Numbered from the stretch's first letter, positions 16,461-27,000 are shown. The stretch: 64,000 bases of DNA from Algoriphagus ratkowskyi (GCF_002150505.1 NZ_MSSV01000020.1:1-64000); one strand, 5' to 3'. Notes: a model not told the origin generated them from the sequence alone. Made by a program: numbers and translations.

Positions 16461-16617
16461 TGTATACCCAACTAGTCGCCTATATTTCGGGTATATCTTA
16501 TATTTTATTCTCTCCTAAATATCAGCTTTCATTCCCTGAAGATTCCGTCCTCCAATAAAGGAAGTTTTAGGTTATAATTTATACCCTGTATAGGGTATTT
16601 TATACTTTTTTGTAGTA
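16461..16617 (+). repeat. Outer direct repeat B flanking the defence operon, right copy
   Basis: Right partner of 10111-10257 in the same orientation. This copy includes the ATACCCTGTATAGGGTAT palindrome, whereas the left copy has only TTCAGACCTTATTTAGC in that place. Confidence 0.5.
16581..16598. promoter_or_regulatory. Palindrome ATACCCT-GTAT-AGGGTAT
   Basis: Inverted 7-bp arms around GTAT. Two further members of this 18-bp palindrome family lie at 31151-31168 and 35456-35473. A regulator-binding site is the simplest reading, but no regulator is identified. Confidence 0.5.
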
Positions 16618-16646
16618 CGAGGCTTGTCGTTATAATCTAATAGAAG

Positions 16647-16961
16647 TTATTGAGTCCAGTTTAATTGTGAACGCAGTGCGTTCATTATTGGGAAGGTGAG
16701 GTAAAACTGCCGGCAAAAATTAAGTTGTCTAAAAGAATAACCGCTACCGAAGTCATTTTCTAGGACTTCAGCCAAGTTTTTTAGTAGGAAAGTCCCGTAA
16801 TCTGCACGTTCTTTTCCGTTTTGCTCTTCTTCCACGATGTGCCTACCGATTTCCTAATACATTAGCACTCGTTCATGATTTACCGCGCGAATCGCATTTG
16901 TTTGCGCTTGCGAAATGATTTGCCGGATGTTATCTATAAATGATTTAGAGATTTGATTCAT
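16647..16961 (-). pseudogene. Disrupted DUF1016/YhcG-type nuclease gene (N-terminal part)
   Basis: From ATG 16961 the minus strand reads MNQISKSFIDNIRQIISQAQ, then TNAIRAVNHERVLMY and a TAG stop. The same frame continues EIGRHIVEEEQNGKERADYG, then TFLLKNLAEVLENDFGSGYS, then FRQLNFCRQFYLTFPIMNAL and RSQLNWTQ before a TAA. This is the DUF1016 N-terminal domain, where LYW.IG is expected, so the TAG replaces the conserved Trp (TGG to TAG). The whole C-terminal PD-(D/E)XK nuclease domain is missing. It is a remnant of another DNA-processing or defence gene at the edge of the operon island. Confidence 0.82.
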
Positions 16962-17224
16962 AGTCTGTTGCAGTCGAATAATAGACTAATATAAATGCTA
17001 ATCTTTAGTATAACTCCAAGCCAAAGTCTATTTCAACTAGGATAATCCTGTTTTCCAGATTTGTTTCCACAAAGCATTCTATATTTCTGTGTGTAGAAGC
17101 AGTTAGTGGATAAATGCCTGAGTGAGGGAACTAACCAGCAGCATCCACAGGATTGCTAAAATCCTAAAAAGCCCTATTTTATCGCTTCGATTTTATGCTT
17201 TTCCCAAAACCCTAATCTGATCCC

Positions 17225-18628
17225 ATGAAGCCTACCTATACTTACAACCAAACTTACCTTTGGCTGATTAGCCTCACTGCAGCTCTGGGAGGGTTTTTGT
17301 TTGGGTACGATTGGGTAGTGATAGGAGGAGCCAAGCCATTTTACGAACCGTTTTTTAATATCACTTCCGCAGCAGATCAAGGGTGGGGAACAAGCTCAGC
17401 TTTGATTGGTTGCATGATCGGTGCGGGGATTTGCATTTTGATTTCGGATAAGCTGGGGAGGAAAAGATTACTTATTGCCTCTGGCTTATTGTTTTCCATA
17501 TCGGCTATAGGAACTGCCATGGCGGGTACTTTCTGGGAATTCAATTTTTATAGAATCATCGGTGGCGTAGCAATGGGAGTAGCGCTAAACCTCTCACCGC
17601 TTTATATCGCAGAACTTTCACCTCCAGAGAAACGGGGCAAAATGGTGACTATCAATCAGCTGTTGATTATGATTGGAGTTTTGCTGGCTCAGATAATCAA
17701 TTGGCAGATCTCGCTTGCCGATACCCAATTGGCAGATGATGCTACTTTCGAGATGATTGCCGCGAGTTGGTCTGGGCAAAATGGCTGGAGATGGATGTTT
17801 GCTGCGGAAGCTGTTCCTGCGCTACTGTTCTTTGGCCTGATGTTTTTTGTGCCTGAGTCCGTGCCTTGGCTGATCAAGAATAAGGAGGAAGATAAAGCTC
17901 GAAAGATTCTTGTGAGAATCGGTGGAGAGAACTATGCTCAGGATTCTATCACTGAAGTGAAATCAACCTTAAAAGATGGCGACTTCGGCCAAGTAAATCT
18001 CAAAGAATTGTTCCAGAAGCGAATTATGAAACTACTTGGGATCGGTGTGTTTTTAGCTTTTCTCCAGCAATGGAGCGGGATCAATGTGGTGATCTATTAT
18101 GCAGCTGATATCTTCCAAGCGGCTGGTTACAATCTGAAGCAGATGATGCTAAATATCGTGGTAATAGGAGGAGTGATGGTACTTTCTGTGTTTATCACAA
18201 TTTTCACAGTGGATAGATTTGGCAGGAAGAAACTCCTGCTGATCGGTACTTCTGCGATGGCAATTTTATATGGTCTGATCGGTTATTTTTTCTACATCGA
18301 TCTAGGAGGCAATGCAATAGTATTTGCTGTATTGATCAATGTGATGTTCTATTCCTTCACCTTGGCACCGCTGCTTTGGGTGGTTCTGTCAGAGATTTTT
18401 CCTACTAGAATTCGTGGAGCAGCTATTTCTATCGGTGCTTTGGCTCACTGGATAGGCAATTTCACTTTGACTTATTTCTTCCCTGCGATCCAGGAGAACC
18501 TAGGCTGGGCGAATAACTTCTGGCTTTATGGCGCAATCTGTGCGGTTGGTTTTGTGGTGATTTACTATGTTTTACCAGAGACTAAAGGGAAGTCCTTGGA
18601 AGAGATAGAAAAGGAATTGACGGGGTGA
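17225..18628 (+). CDS. MFS sugar porter (sugar:proton symporter)
   Basis: The 467-aa polytopic membrane protein has the sugar porter signatures: GGFLFGYDWVVIGGAKPFYE in TM1, DKLGRKRLL (loop 2-3), ELSPPEKRGKMVTINQL, PESVPWLI (PESPRWL-like), QQWSGINVVIYYA in TM7, DRFGRKKLLLIG and the C-terminal PETKGKSLEEIE. Twelve membrane helices are expected in the inner membrane. It resembles XylE/GLUT-type symporters importing a hexose or pentose; the exact sugar cannot be told. The next gene is convergent and unrelated. Upstream 16962-17224 contains no recognised element. Confidence 0.9.
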   Translation: MKPTYTYNQTYLWLISLTAALGGFLFGYDWVVIGGAKPFYEPFFNITSAADQGWGTSSALIGCMIGAGICILISDKLGRKRLLIASGLLFSISAIGTAMAGTFWEFNFYRIIGGVAMGVALNLSPLYIAELSPPEKRGKMVTINQLLIMIGVLLAQIINWQISLADTQLADDATFEMIAASWSGQNGWRWMFAAEAVPALLFFGLMFFVPESVPWLIKNKEEDKARKILVRIGGENYAQDSITEVKSTLKDGDFGQVNLKELFQKRIMKLLGIGVFLAFLQQWSGINVVIYYAADIFQAAGYNLKQMMLNIVVIGGVMVLSVFITIFTVDRFGRKKLLLIGTSAMAILYGLIGYFFYIDLGGNAIVFAVLINVMFYSFTLAPLLWVVLSEIFPTRIRGAAISIGALAHWIGNFTLTYFFPAIQENLGWANNFWLYGAICAVGFVVIYYVLPETKGKSLEEIEKELTG

Positions 18629-18651
18629 AATGATTTCTTTTAAGCTTGACT

Positions 18652-19929
18652 TTACCTAGCTTGATAGGGACCAAAAATTGCCTTTACCTTTCGTTCTGCA
18701 TCAGAATCTTCGAGAATAATTACCTGATAAGATTTTCCACCTGGTGCAACTCGTATTAGAATATGACCCTGCGTAGATCCATATACTTGGTCAATTCTGT
18801 CTCCTATCACCAGTTTGTTTGCTTCAAGCATGCTGGTGGTAAACAAGTCCCGCTTTCCTGGATAGAGCTCAGTTGAGGTAATTCTTCTTAGCACATCATC
18901 TCCAGGATGATCTGATGACCAGGATTGCTGTACCCACACGCGAGGTCTAAGCGTCCTTACATAAAAGTGATTTTGGGAATCGCGATTGCCATGATGATTT
19001 AAAGTAGCTACATCTACCGGCCCAATTACCGGTGCAATATTGCTTTCCACACTGTTGAAATCAGCTTCACCAAACGAGCCAACTCCTCGGATATCTCCGC
19101 CTGTGAAGTAGTCGAAATCTCCATAAGAGATCTTGAAACCTAGACTGAGATCATTTTCATTGTTGGATTTAAGATCAAATACTTCTTCATCAACTCCAGT
19201 CCAAGCCCAACCGTTTCCCTGAATATTTCGAATAGCAAAAGTTGGGTAGCTAGCAGGATTTTGCAGGTGGATTTGATTCAATTTTCCAGCAGAGAATTTC
19301 TCGACTTCCATCTGATTTTCAGCTTTCTGAAACTCCAGAAACTTCCAATAATTTAAGATAGAATTGAGGTAGGCAGTAGTGCTTGAGTTCGCAGAGGCTA
19401 CCAGTTTTTGAAGATTTTCTTTATTGCCAAAGTTGATAGCACTGCTGCTATAATCAGGATAATCCCGATCCAGCATTTTTCTAATCTTTAGTTTGTCTCC
19501 GACTCCAACCAAACCGGATAATTGATAGCCTCCTTTTTCTGAAGTAGGTCCGTAACTGTTGGTTTGCCCGAAGTGATCCGAATGAAAATGAGTTATCAAT
19601 GCATAGTCAATCTCACTTTTCTTGGAAGCTGGACTGAACTGCTGGATAAAATCCACGATCCATTCGTAAGCGAACTTTGAAGTGTTGGGTAATCTTGGAG
19701 TGTTTCTCTCGGAAAGTGTACGAGGGTCATCCTCCGTTGATTCCCCTGCATCCACCAGCATAGTCGTGCCGTCTGGAAGCACGAAAAACGCGGCATCACC
19801 TCTTCCTGTATTGATGTGATGAAGGTCTAGATATCCTTCTTCCCAAGCTGGTAATGGTTGACCGATTTCTTGTGCAAATGCATGAAATGTTAAACCTATT
19901 AAGGAGAAAAGAAGGAGTAGAGTTTTCAT
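18652..19929 (-). CDS. Secreted metallo-beta-lactamase-fold hydrolase (ComEC/Rec2-like)
   Basis: The 425-aa product has a signal peptide (1-19, ending AFAQ). It has the metallo-beta-lactamase metal motif H114-F-H116-S-D118-H119 in ITHFHSDHFG, an earlier LVDAGES strand, a GGDIRG segment supplying the later Asp, and LNHHGNRDS supplying the last His. The arrangement is like the periplasmic competence-type hydrolase domain of ComEC, but no membrane domain is present and the lid region around 150-260 is long. Probably periplasmic or surface-exposed; substrate unknown, with phosphodiesters or phospholipids as possibilities. Its upstream region is the start of a long inverted repeat (19965-20265). 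Confidence 0.82.
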   Translation of the reverse strand: MKTLLLLFSLIGLTFHAFAQEIGQPLPAWEEGYLDLHHINTGRGDAAFFVLPDGTTMLVDAGESTEDDPRTLSERNTPRLPNTSKFAYEWIVDFIQQFSPASKKSEIDYALITHFHSDHFGQTNSYGPTSEKGGYQLSGLVGVGDKLKIRKMLDRDYPDYSSSAINFGNKENLQKLVASANSSTTAYLNSILNYWKFLEFQKAENQMEVEKFSAGKLNQIHLQNPASYPTFAIRNIQGNGWAWTGVDEEVFDLKSNNENDLSLGFKISYGDFDYFTGGDIRGVGSFGEADFNSVESNIAPVIGPVDVATLNHHGNRDSQNHFYVRTLRPRVWVQQSWSSDHPGDDVLRRITSTELYPGKRDLFTTSMLEANKLVIGDRIDQVYGSTQGHILIRVAPGGKSYQVIILEDSDAERKVKAIFGPYQAR

Positions 19930-19964
19930 GTTATTTAATCAAATCAATCACTTTAAGAATATCA

Positions 19965-20265
19965 TTTTTGGTTCTACCCTCAATTTAATGAAGTAGCAAG
20001 TTTGGCTTTAGACTTATCTTATACAGAATAATGTAGGATATCTATTTTACTAAAGTTTAATTAAAAATGCCTAAGGGGCATTTTCTTTACGATTTGTCCG
20101 CTCGTACCTCGGGAGCAAAGTCATTTTCTTAAAGGCGTGCAAAGCATCCCAAAACTGAAAATCCCATAAGGCTCACCCATCCGGATGCTATCTTCCAGAG
20201 GTTATTATTATCAAATAATTATGTGTCGATTCCATGAAATTTATGGTAGTACCTCATTTATATAG
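19965..20265 (+). repeat. Long dispersed repeat, left copy (inverted partner at 44556-45005)
   Basis: The block series includes TTCTACCCTCAATTTAATGA, AGAATAATGTAGGATATCTA, TTTTACTAAAGTTT, GTACCTCGGGAGC, AAGGCTCACCCATCCGGAT, TCAAATAAT and TGGTAGTACC. It is found as reverse complement, in the same order, at 44556-45005. It fills the intergenic space between the hydrolase gene and the PqaA-like gene. Some of it may contain the hydrolase promoter. Confidence 0.7.
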
Positions 20266-20354
20266 ACATACTACATTAAGTCATGAATATTTCTTCCAAA
20301 TCATTGGGGAAATATGGATACAAAAATCAGTTAGTTTGTAAGTAATGATCCGCC

Positions 20355-21797
20355 TCAATTCCCCACTGTTTCCAGAACGCGCTTTGGCTCGTACTCTGGG
20401 AAAGGATAAGATCTTGGCATCACTTCAATTCCGCTAGTGATTTTCAGAGGAGTTTTTCCGGCGAAAGTTACTTCGATGAAGTAAGCTTTGTAGCCTTTCT
20501 CAGGATCTTCCAAAGCCAACTCATAAGTTCCTGATTCACTAATTTTCATTTCTTCAGCTTTCCAGTTTGGGCCAAATTCATCCACTCTGAAATCACGAGT
20601 TTCTGAGTTATAAGCAGTCCATGCCTTAACTGTGCTAGGCTTGTCCGCTGGATCCAGCGTCAAGGTTATCTTCTCATCTTCCACTTTCCAATCGTATTTT
20701 GGTCTAGGGCTCTCATTTAAAACAGAAGCATAAAAAGCAATCATATTTGATAGCGCACCTGACTCAGATATATTATGTCCAGAATTTGGGACGTATTGCA
20801 TATGCTTTTCTCCGATCAGTTCATTCCAGTAAAACTCCCAGCTATCCGGTTGGAAAAACTGATCACTGGCAGCGTTAATCAGGAGCTTTGGCATGTCAAA
20901 ATCTGCGTTAAATGAATAAGGATCGGTGATCTCAAGCAGTCGGTCAAACTCCGGAGTTCCCATCCAATCCATAATTCCTTCACTCACATAATCATCCACC
21001 GCCGGAGCCCAAAAACCGTAGTTTTTCCAATGATGGGCAAATGATTCATCGAGATTGAGCATGTCGATCACGACAGGGATAATGGCCACAACTCTGTCAT
21101 CTGTAGCCGCAGTAGTCCAGGTAGTCCAGCCTCGCTTGGAAGCACCACCTACAACGAAAGAATCAAGTTTCTTTTGGTAATTTTTCTCCACCGCATCTGT
21201 CACAGCATCCATACCTAGTTTCACAGCTTTTGTCATTGGGAATCTCGCTAGCCAGATTGCATCTTCATCTTTAGCTCCACCTTCGAGAAATTTGCGCCAG
21301 CCATAGGCGATAATTCCATCTTCAGTACGTTTTCCCACTGGATCATTTACAAAAGTTACCGGTTGGAAAGGGATGTTATGAATCTCTGCCACGATAGAAT
21401 TGGTTTGCATCGCAGCGGCTAGGATCAGTTCATTAGGTTTCTCAGGCATTTTCGTAGTAGTACTTCCGCCACCTATCCACATCAAGCTTGTGGTGAATGG
21501 CGTATTTTTTGGCACCACTACAGAGATCCAATGCCACCATTCTGTTTCGTTGACTTCAGCAGTGCTTAGCCAGTTTTGTGAAACCATCCGGAGCACATGA
21601 AAGTCATACTTTTCCCCAGGCACTGAGTGAACTATTTCGTAAGAAAAGTCTGGACTTGGACCGTTTACATAGTCTTTCAATAAGGTTTCAGATCTAGTTG
21701 GTGCCTCTTGTGTTTCTTTTTCCGCAGGAGCAGAACAGGCCACAAAAAATAAAATGCCATAACAGGCAAGAAGGATTCGGAGGGAAAGTGATTTCAT
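20355..21797 (-). CDS. PhoPQ-activated pathogenicity-related (PqaA-type) lipoprotein
   Basis: The 480-aa protein begins with a lipoprotein signal (GILFFVAC21). The core is an alpha/beta-hydrolase fold of the PqaA family: IGGGST, AYGWRKFLEGG, nucleophile-elbow-like GGASKRGW (S220), DMLNLDES, then LLINAASDQFFQPDS and PNSGHNIS supplying candidate Asp and His. The C-terminal about 110 residues look like a beta domain. Similar proteins in Salmonella are PhoPQ-regulated; in Bacteroidota they are envelope proteins of unknown substrate. No regulatory partner is encoded next to it. Confidence 0.85.
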   Translation of the reverse strand: MKSLSLRILLACYGILFFVACSAPAEKETQEAPTRSETLLKDYVNGPSPDFSYEIVHSVPGEKYDFHVLRMVSQNWLSTAEVNETEWWHWISVVVPKNTPFTTSLMWIGGGSTTTKMPEKPNELILAAAMQTNSIVAEIHNIPFQPVTFVNDPVGKRTEDGIIAYGWRKFLEGGAKDEDAIWLARFPMTKAVKLGMDAVTDAVEKNYQKKLDSFVVGGASKRGWTTWTTAATDDRVVAIIPVVIDMLNLDESFAHHWKNYGFWAPAVDDYVSEGIMDWMGTPEFDRLLEITDPYSFNADFDMPKLLINAASDQFFQPDSWEFYWNELIGEKHMQYVPNSGHNISESGALSNMIAFYASVLNESPRPKYDWKVEDEKITLTLDPADKPSTVKAWTAYNSETRDFRVDEFGPNWKAEEMKISESGTYELALEDPEKGYKAYFIEVTFAGKTPLKITSGIEVMPRSYPFPEYEPKRVLETVGN

Positions 21798-22292
21798 GGA
21801 TTGATGGAGTTTAATCTCAAAAGATAAAGAATATGTCTAAATCAATTGATAGGAAGAAAAATAATAAGCTTAGTTTTTGAATTTTTCAGAACAATCTCCT
21901 TGTAGTCATCTTATTGGTAGGGATTCCCTAATTCCTTTCCCCCAAGCCAAACCAAGTCGCTCTCAGCTGTCCAACTGCATGAGCTACCGTTCCACTGTCA
22001 AAGACTAGGTTTTCTTAAGCAAAAAGAATGGTGGTAGAATATAGAATACTAAGAGTTAAATAGAATCGAATAAATATGTGAGGGTTTTTATTAAAAATGG
22101 GAATTTCAAATTTTGGAAGCAAAGTTAATTGACCACAATGCTGATAAAGAAAATATAGCTGGTGAGCAAGAATAAAATGCAAAGGGGTAAAACGAGTGCT
22201 TTAATCTGACAAGTAAACTTAAATTTTCCTTAACAGGGATTTTTAGAATTTATGAAAGACTCCATCCAACTTTGCGTAAAGCAATTTTAGAT
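21798..22292. other. Divergent intergenic region without a recognised gene
   Basis: About 500 bp separates the minus-strand PqaA-like gene from the plus-strand sigma factor gene. It must contain both promoters. CTTAAATTTTCCTTAACAGG near 22218-22240 is a possible sigma-gene leader element. No open frame, tRNA or clear repeat was seen. Confidence 0.4.
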
Positions 22293-22871
22293 ATGAAAAA
22301 CTTATCAGATAGCCAATTATATGTCTTGATCCAGAAGAGGGATTATGTTGCTTTTGATAAGCTGTTTGATCGATACTGGGATAAACTTTTCAAGTATGCC
22401 TATAATATTTTAGCTGACCAACAACAGTGTGAGGATGTGCTGCAAGAAGTTTTTACTAGTATTTGGGAAAAAGCGCCATCGAAAAATGTAGAATATATTC
22501 CTGCTTATTTGTACAATTCGGTAAAGTATAAAGCGTCCAACAGCATCAGATCAAAGAAGTGGCATCTTGATTTGGATACTATAGATTTATCTGATGTGAC
22601 TGATGATGAGTCATTAGAGATTCCCTCTGAAGATTGTCGACTAGTTTTACTGGAAGAGTCCATGTCACAATTGCCACCAAAATGTCAAGAAGTAATGGTT
22701 CTGAAAAGCAAGAGAGGTCTGAGTGCGCATGAAATAGCAGCGCATCTGGGGATTTCCACTCGCACTGTTGAGGGGCATATGCAAAAAGGCATGAAGTTAT
22801 TGAAGGCCTCCTTGACTCAGGTAGCACTTTTTCACCTATTGAAACAGTCATATTTTTTTTACTTGCTATAG
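22293..22871 (+). CDS. ECF RNA polymerase sigma factor (SusC/FecI-associated type)
   Basis: The 192-aa protein shows sigma region 2 (FDKLFDRYWDKLFKYAYNILADQQQCEDVLQEVFTSIWEK) and region 4 (LPPKCQEVMVLKSKRGLSAHEIAAHLGISTRTVEGHMQKGMKLL). ATG 22293 is preferred to the in-frame TTG at 22272, because MKNLSDSQLY is a normal start for this family. It is followed by a FecR-type anti-sigma gene and an STN-domain SusC gene. The group would work as a trans-envelope signalling switch: the outer-membrane receptor senses substrate, FecR relays it, and the sigma factor turns on susC/susD. Confidence 0.92.
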   Translation: MKNLSDSQLYVLIQKRDYVAFDKLFDRYWDKLFKYAYNILADQQQCEDVLQEVFTSIWEKAPSKNVEYIPAYLYNSVKYKASNSIRSKKWHLDLDTIDLSDVTDDESLEIPSEDCRLVLLEESMSQLPPKCQEVMVLKSKRGLSAHEIAAHLGISTRTVEGHMQKGMKLLKASLTQVALFHLLKQSYFFYLL

Positions 22872-23019
22872 GTCTTTTAGACAAAAAAAGAAAGCGCAAA
22901 TATTAATTCTGTAACCCCAACGTGTGATCCTTTTGTTACTCAGATTACCAAATCATTAACTGTGGAAATTGAGCGCGTATTTTTTAAAGCGCATGTTACT
23001 ACTCTGCAAAAGTGGTACA

Positions 23020-23976
23020 ATGATCAAAGAACAATTTGTAAATCTTCTTCATAAAAAAGCGGCAGGAACTGCCAGCATCGGGGAGATGAAGCAAATCGAA
23101 GAAACATTCAAGCGATTAGAGAAATCAGGTCAAAATCTACCTTGGACCCTAGCTGAACAGGCTGAAATAAAGCAGCGAATCCAAAGTAAGCTGCCAATTA
23201 AAGGGGCTCGTCAGGTAGTAATTGATTGGAAAAGGTACCTGATAGCTGTAGCTGCTTCACTGCTGATTTTTATCGCGACTTACGGAGCCTATCAGGAATA
23301 TAGTTTTGTGCCTCAGATTCCCATGATTCAGCGTAGTACAAATTCTTCTCAACGTGCTCAAGTAATACTTCCTGATGGATCTCTGGTTCATTTAAATGTT
23401 AACACCACCCTTACTTTTCCTGAGGTTTTTGATGTAGGGCAGCGCATTGTGAAGTTGGAAGGAGAAGCATTCTTTGAAGTTAAGAAAAATCCAGATAAGC
23501 CATTCTTAGTTCAGACGGAGCGTTTGATTACTACAGTACTAGGTACAAGTTTTAATATAAATGCTGCAACTGGTGCGGCTTCAATCGTCTCGGTTAACAC
23601 TGGGAAAGTGGAAGTGTCAGTAGTCCATCATGCTGGTGATGGGTTGATTTTGCATCCCGATCAACAAGTTGAGCTGACGGATTCCGGAGCATTGGAATTT
23701 AGCGAGGTGAATAGCGCTGGAATTTCCAGCTGGAAGTCCAATGAAATGCGATTTGAGTTGTTGCCTTTTGAAGAAGTGATTAGTATGTTGTCTCGCAATT
23801 ATCATGTAAAGATAACGCTGAGGGAAAATTCTGCTAAGGGATGTTTGATCAAGGCATCCTACACGAATAATGGCGTAAAATCAATTTTGGAAGGACTCCA
23901 GCATTTGGCTAATTTTGATTTCCTCATACTTGAAAATGGAGATGTAATAATTGATTATAAAAACTGTAAAAATTAG
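23020..23976 (+). CDS. FecR-type anti-sigma factor
   Basis: The 318-aa product (from ATG 23020; an upstream in-frame TTG is less likely) has an N-terminal cytoplasmic part (MIKEQFVNLLHKKAAGTASI) and one membrane helix (YLIAVAASLLIFIATYGAY, about residues 68-86). The periplasmic FecR domain follows (VILPDGSLVHLNVNTTLTFP, VKLEGEAFFEVKKNPDKPFLVQT, VLGTSFNI), then a C-terminal domain like DUF4974 (FEEVISMLSRNYHVKITLRE). It should hold the sigma factor encoded upstream until the STN domain of the SusC receptor signals. The gene starts 148 bp after the sigma gene. Confidence 0.92.
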   Translation: MIKEQFVNLLHKKAAGTASIGEMKQIEETFKRLEKSGQNLPWTLAEQAEIKQRIQSKLPIKGARQVVIDWKRYLIAVAASLLIFIATYGAYQEYSFVPQIPMIQRSTNSSQRAQVILPDGSLVHLNVNTTLTFPEVFDVGQRIVKLEGEAFFEVKKNPDKPFLVQTERLITTVLGTSFNINAATGAASIVSVNTGKVEVSVVHHAGDGLILHPDQQVELTDSGALEFSEVNSAGISSWKSNEMRFELLPFEEVISMLSRNYHVKITLRENSAKGCLIKASYTNNGVKSILEGLQHLANFDFLILENGDVIIDYKNCKN

Positions 23977-24013
23977 TTGATCCGATGAAAAACACCAATT
24001 AGCTTGAGTAAAA

Positions 24014-24052
24014 GCGAGAGTTGAACTGTCTTGATAGCCAAGAACCTCTCGC
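24014..24052 (+). promoter_or_regulatory. Hairpin in the fecR-susC leader
   Basis: GCGAGAG (24014-24020) and CTCTCGC (24046-24052) are reverse complements in the 119-bp leader between fecR and susC. It may fold in the mRNA and influence susC expression. There is no T-run. Confidence 0.4.
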
Positions 24053-24095
24053 CAAAAAACACACCAGTTTATTTGAAATTCAAACCTTTAAAATT

Positions 24096-27000
24096 ATGAA
24101 ACACAATTTACCTAACAGTGCCGTTCGGCTAAGTAAGGGCTTTCTGAAGATAGTCTTACTTCAATTAATTTTTGTCCAAAGTTTATTCGCAAATCCTGCG
24201 AGCGAGCAGGATTTGGCAAGCTACCATGTGAAATTATCTGTGGTGGAAGCAAAGCTTCAGGATGTTTTCAATCTCTTGGAGAAGCAAACAGACTTTGAGT
24301 TTGCTTACAACCAGAACCTAGTTCAATCTAATTCTAGAATCACATTAAACTTAGAATCTGATCTGCGAAGCACGCTTCAAAAAATCACTGAGCAGAGTGA
24401 GTTCAATTTTAATCGAATAGATCAGAAGATTTACGTTGAGAATCACAAATCTGGGTCTAGTGTTGTGAAAGAAGAGCGAACAATTACTGGAATTGTGATA
24501 AGCGTAACTGATCAGGAGCCTATAATTGGAGCTTCTATACTAGTGAAAGGGACCACTTCAGGAGTGATTTCTGATATAGACGGTAAGTTTACCTTGACAG
24601 TAGCAGATGATGCTACGGAGTTAGTGGTTTCTTATTTGGGTTACAAGAATCAAACAATCGCTTTGACGAATGCAAATGAGCTTACGATCAGCATGGAAGT
24701 AGAGGATTCTGTTTTGGAAGAAGTGGTGGTGATGGGTTATGATTCACAGAAGAAGAAAGATCTAACAGGTTCGGTCGCTGTAGTAAACGTAGAAGAAATG
24801 AAATCAATGCCTGTAGCAAGTGTAGAAACTATGCTTGCTGGGCGTGCTGCTGGTGTGCAGGTGCTTTCTGATAACGGTCCAGGTGGAAATGTAACGGTAA
24901 GAATCAGAGGTTTTGGGACTGTGAATAACAATGATCCTCTGTACATCATCGATGGAACTCCCGTGACTAATGGTTTGAACACGATCAATCCTCAGGATAT
25001 CGAATCTATGCAGATACTGAAAGATGCTGCTGCGTCTTCTATCTATGGCTCCAGAGCAGCCAATGGCGTGGTGATTATCACCACTAAGAAAGGTGGCCGA
25101 TCTGAAGAAGCTACCATTACATTGGATGCTTATGTGGGTTTACAAAATGCTTTCAATTTGCCTACTATGCTTTCAGCTCAAGGCTATGGCGATATGCTGT
25201 GGCAAGCGTTTGAGAACGATGGCAAAACTCCAGCGAGTGATGTATATGGTTCTGATCCAAACAATCCAATGATCCCTGAATTTTTAGATGCTGCGCAAAG
25301 AATTCCTTCAGCTGATGTGAATTGGGTAGATGAGATTTTCAAAACAGCACCAGTTCAGTCATACAATGTAAGTGTGGCCAAAGGTGGAAATAACGGGAGT
25401 CATGTGATGACGTTAGGTTATTTCAATCAAGAAGGAATTGTCAAATACACTGGTTTCGATCGTTTCTCAGCTCGATTCAATTCAAATTATAAGATCAAGA
25501 AGTTTTTGAACGTCGGTGAAAACTTCACTGCTTCTTTCACGAGAACGAACGATGTATCTACCAATTCCTCACTAGGAAGTATTGTATATGATGCCTTTCA
25601 GTTTCCAAGTATTTCTCCTGTGAAAGATTTGGATGGTAATTTTGGTGGAAATCCTTTGAATGATATCTCAAATCCATTGGGAAATCTATATCGTCAGAAA
25701 GACAATACGAAGAATCGTGTCAAAGTGCTGGGCAATTTCTTTGCAGAAGCTACCTTAGCGGAAGGTCTGACATTCAAAACGAATTTAGGTATTGACTATG
25801 AAAATCAAAATGCACGCTCTTTTTCTCCAGAATACAATGAGATTCTTTCTCTTAGAGCTGTAAATAGTTTGTCTGACAATAGCTCTTTCTACTATCAATT
25901 AGCGTGGACAAATACGCTTACTTATAATAGAGTAATTGGCAATGGTAATTTGGATGTGTTGCTAGGGCAGGAAGCGATTGAAAACTATTCGGAGTACAAA
26001 AGTGCTTCGAGACAGAGCTACTTATACGAAGATCAGAATTTTCAGTACTTGAGTTTTGGCACAAAGAACCAGCAGAATTCCGGTAGTGCGAGCAAGTGGA
26101 ACTTGAATTCGTATTTCGGAAAAGTGAATTACAATTGGTCAGACAAGTATTTAGTATCTGCGACCGTACGTTACGATGGTACCTCAAGACTGTCTCAGAA
26201 TAAGTGGGATGTTTTCCCGGCCTTTTCTGCAGGATGGAGAATCAGCAATGAAGATTTCCTAAACTTAGGTGATAATGTAGATGAATTAAAGATCCGCGCT
26301 AGTTGGGGACAAACCGGGAACCAGCAAATTCCGACATATTCTACCTTGGCTAGTTTTCAGAACAATATCACGTATTCTAACTATCCAATAGATGGAAAGC
26401 AAGAGTCCGTAGCAATCGGTCTGGTACAGACTAGAGTTGCCAATGAGAATCTGAATTGGGAAATAACCACTCAGAGTGGTGTGGGTGTGGATTTGACTAT
26501 GTTTGGCGAGCGTCTTTCTGTGACTGCTGACTATTACAGCAAAGTGACTAAAGATGTTTTGATCTATGCTCCGATTCCATTGACATATGGCGGTACAAAC
26601 GATGGCGTCTGGATCAATGGTGGAGAAATGAGAAATCGTGGTTTTGAGTTAGGTACAAAATTCAATGGTACTGCGGGAGATGTTTACTACAACTTTGGCT
26701 TCAACTATACCTATTACAAAAATGAGTTACTCTCTCTCAGTAATGGAGTTAAATACTTGGGTATTCCAGGTTCTTCCTTACACAGTGTAAATTTTGGGCA
26801 AGAAATATCTAGAACACAAGTGGGTCAGCCCATCGGTACATTCTACGGTTATGAGTCTTTAGGCATATTCCAAACACAAGCTGAAGCGGATGCATATACT
26901 GCGCAACCACTAGCTCAGGCAGGTGACTTGAAGTTCAAAGATATCAACGAAGATGGTATCATTAATGACCAAGATCGTGCAGCTATTGGTTCTCCACATC

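Noticed and set aside
16319..16558. 79-codon plus-strand frame upstream of the defence operon
   Set aside because: It runs across repeats A and B and has no credible start or homology pattern.
24021..24095. TTG-initiated extension of the first SusC
   Set aside because: It would place 25 polar residues before the signal peptide and overlaps the leader hairpin; ATG 24096 is a better start. The same reasoning moved the starts of msrA, the sigma factor, FecR and the second SusC.
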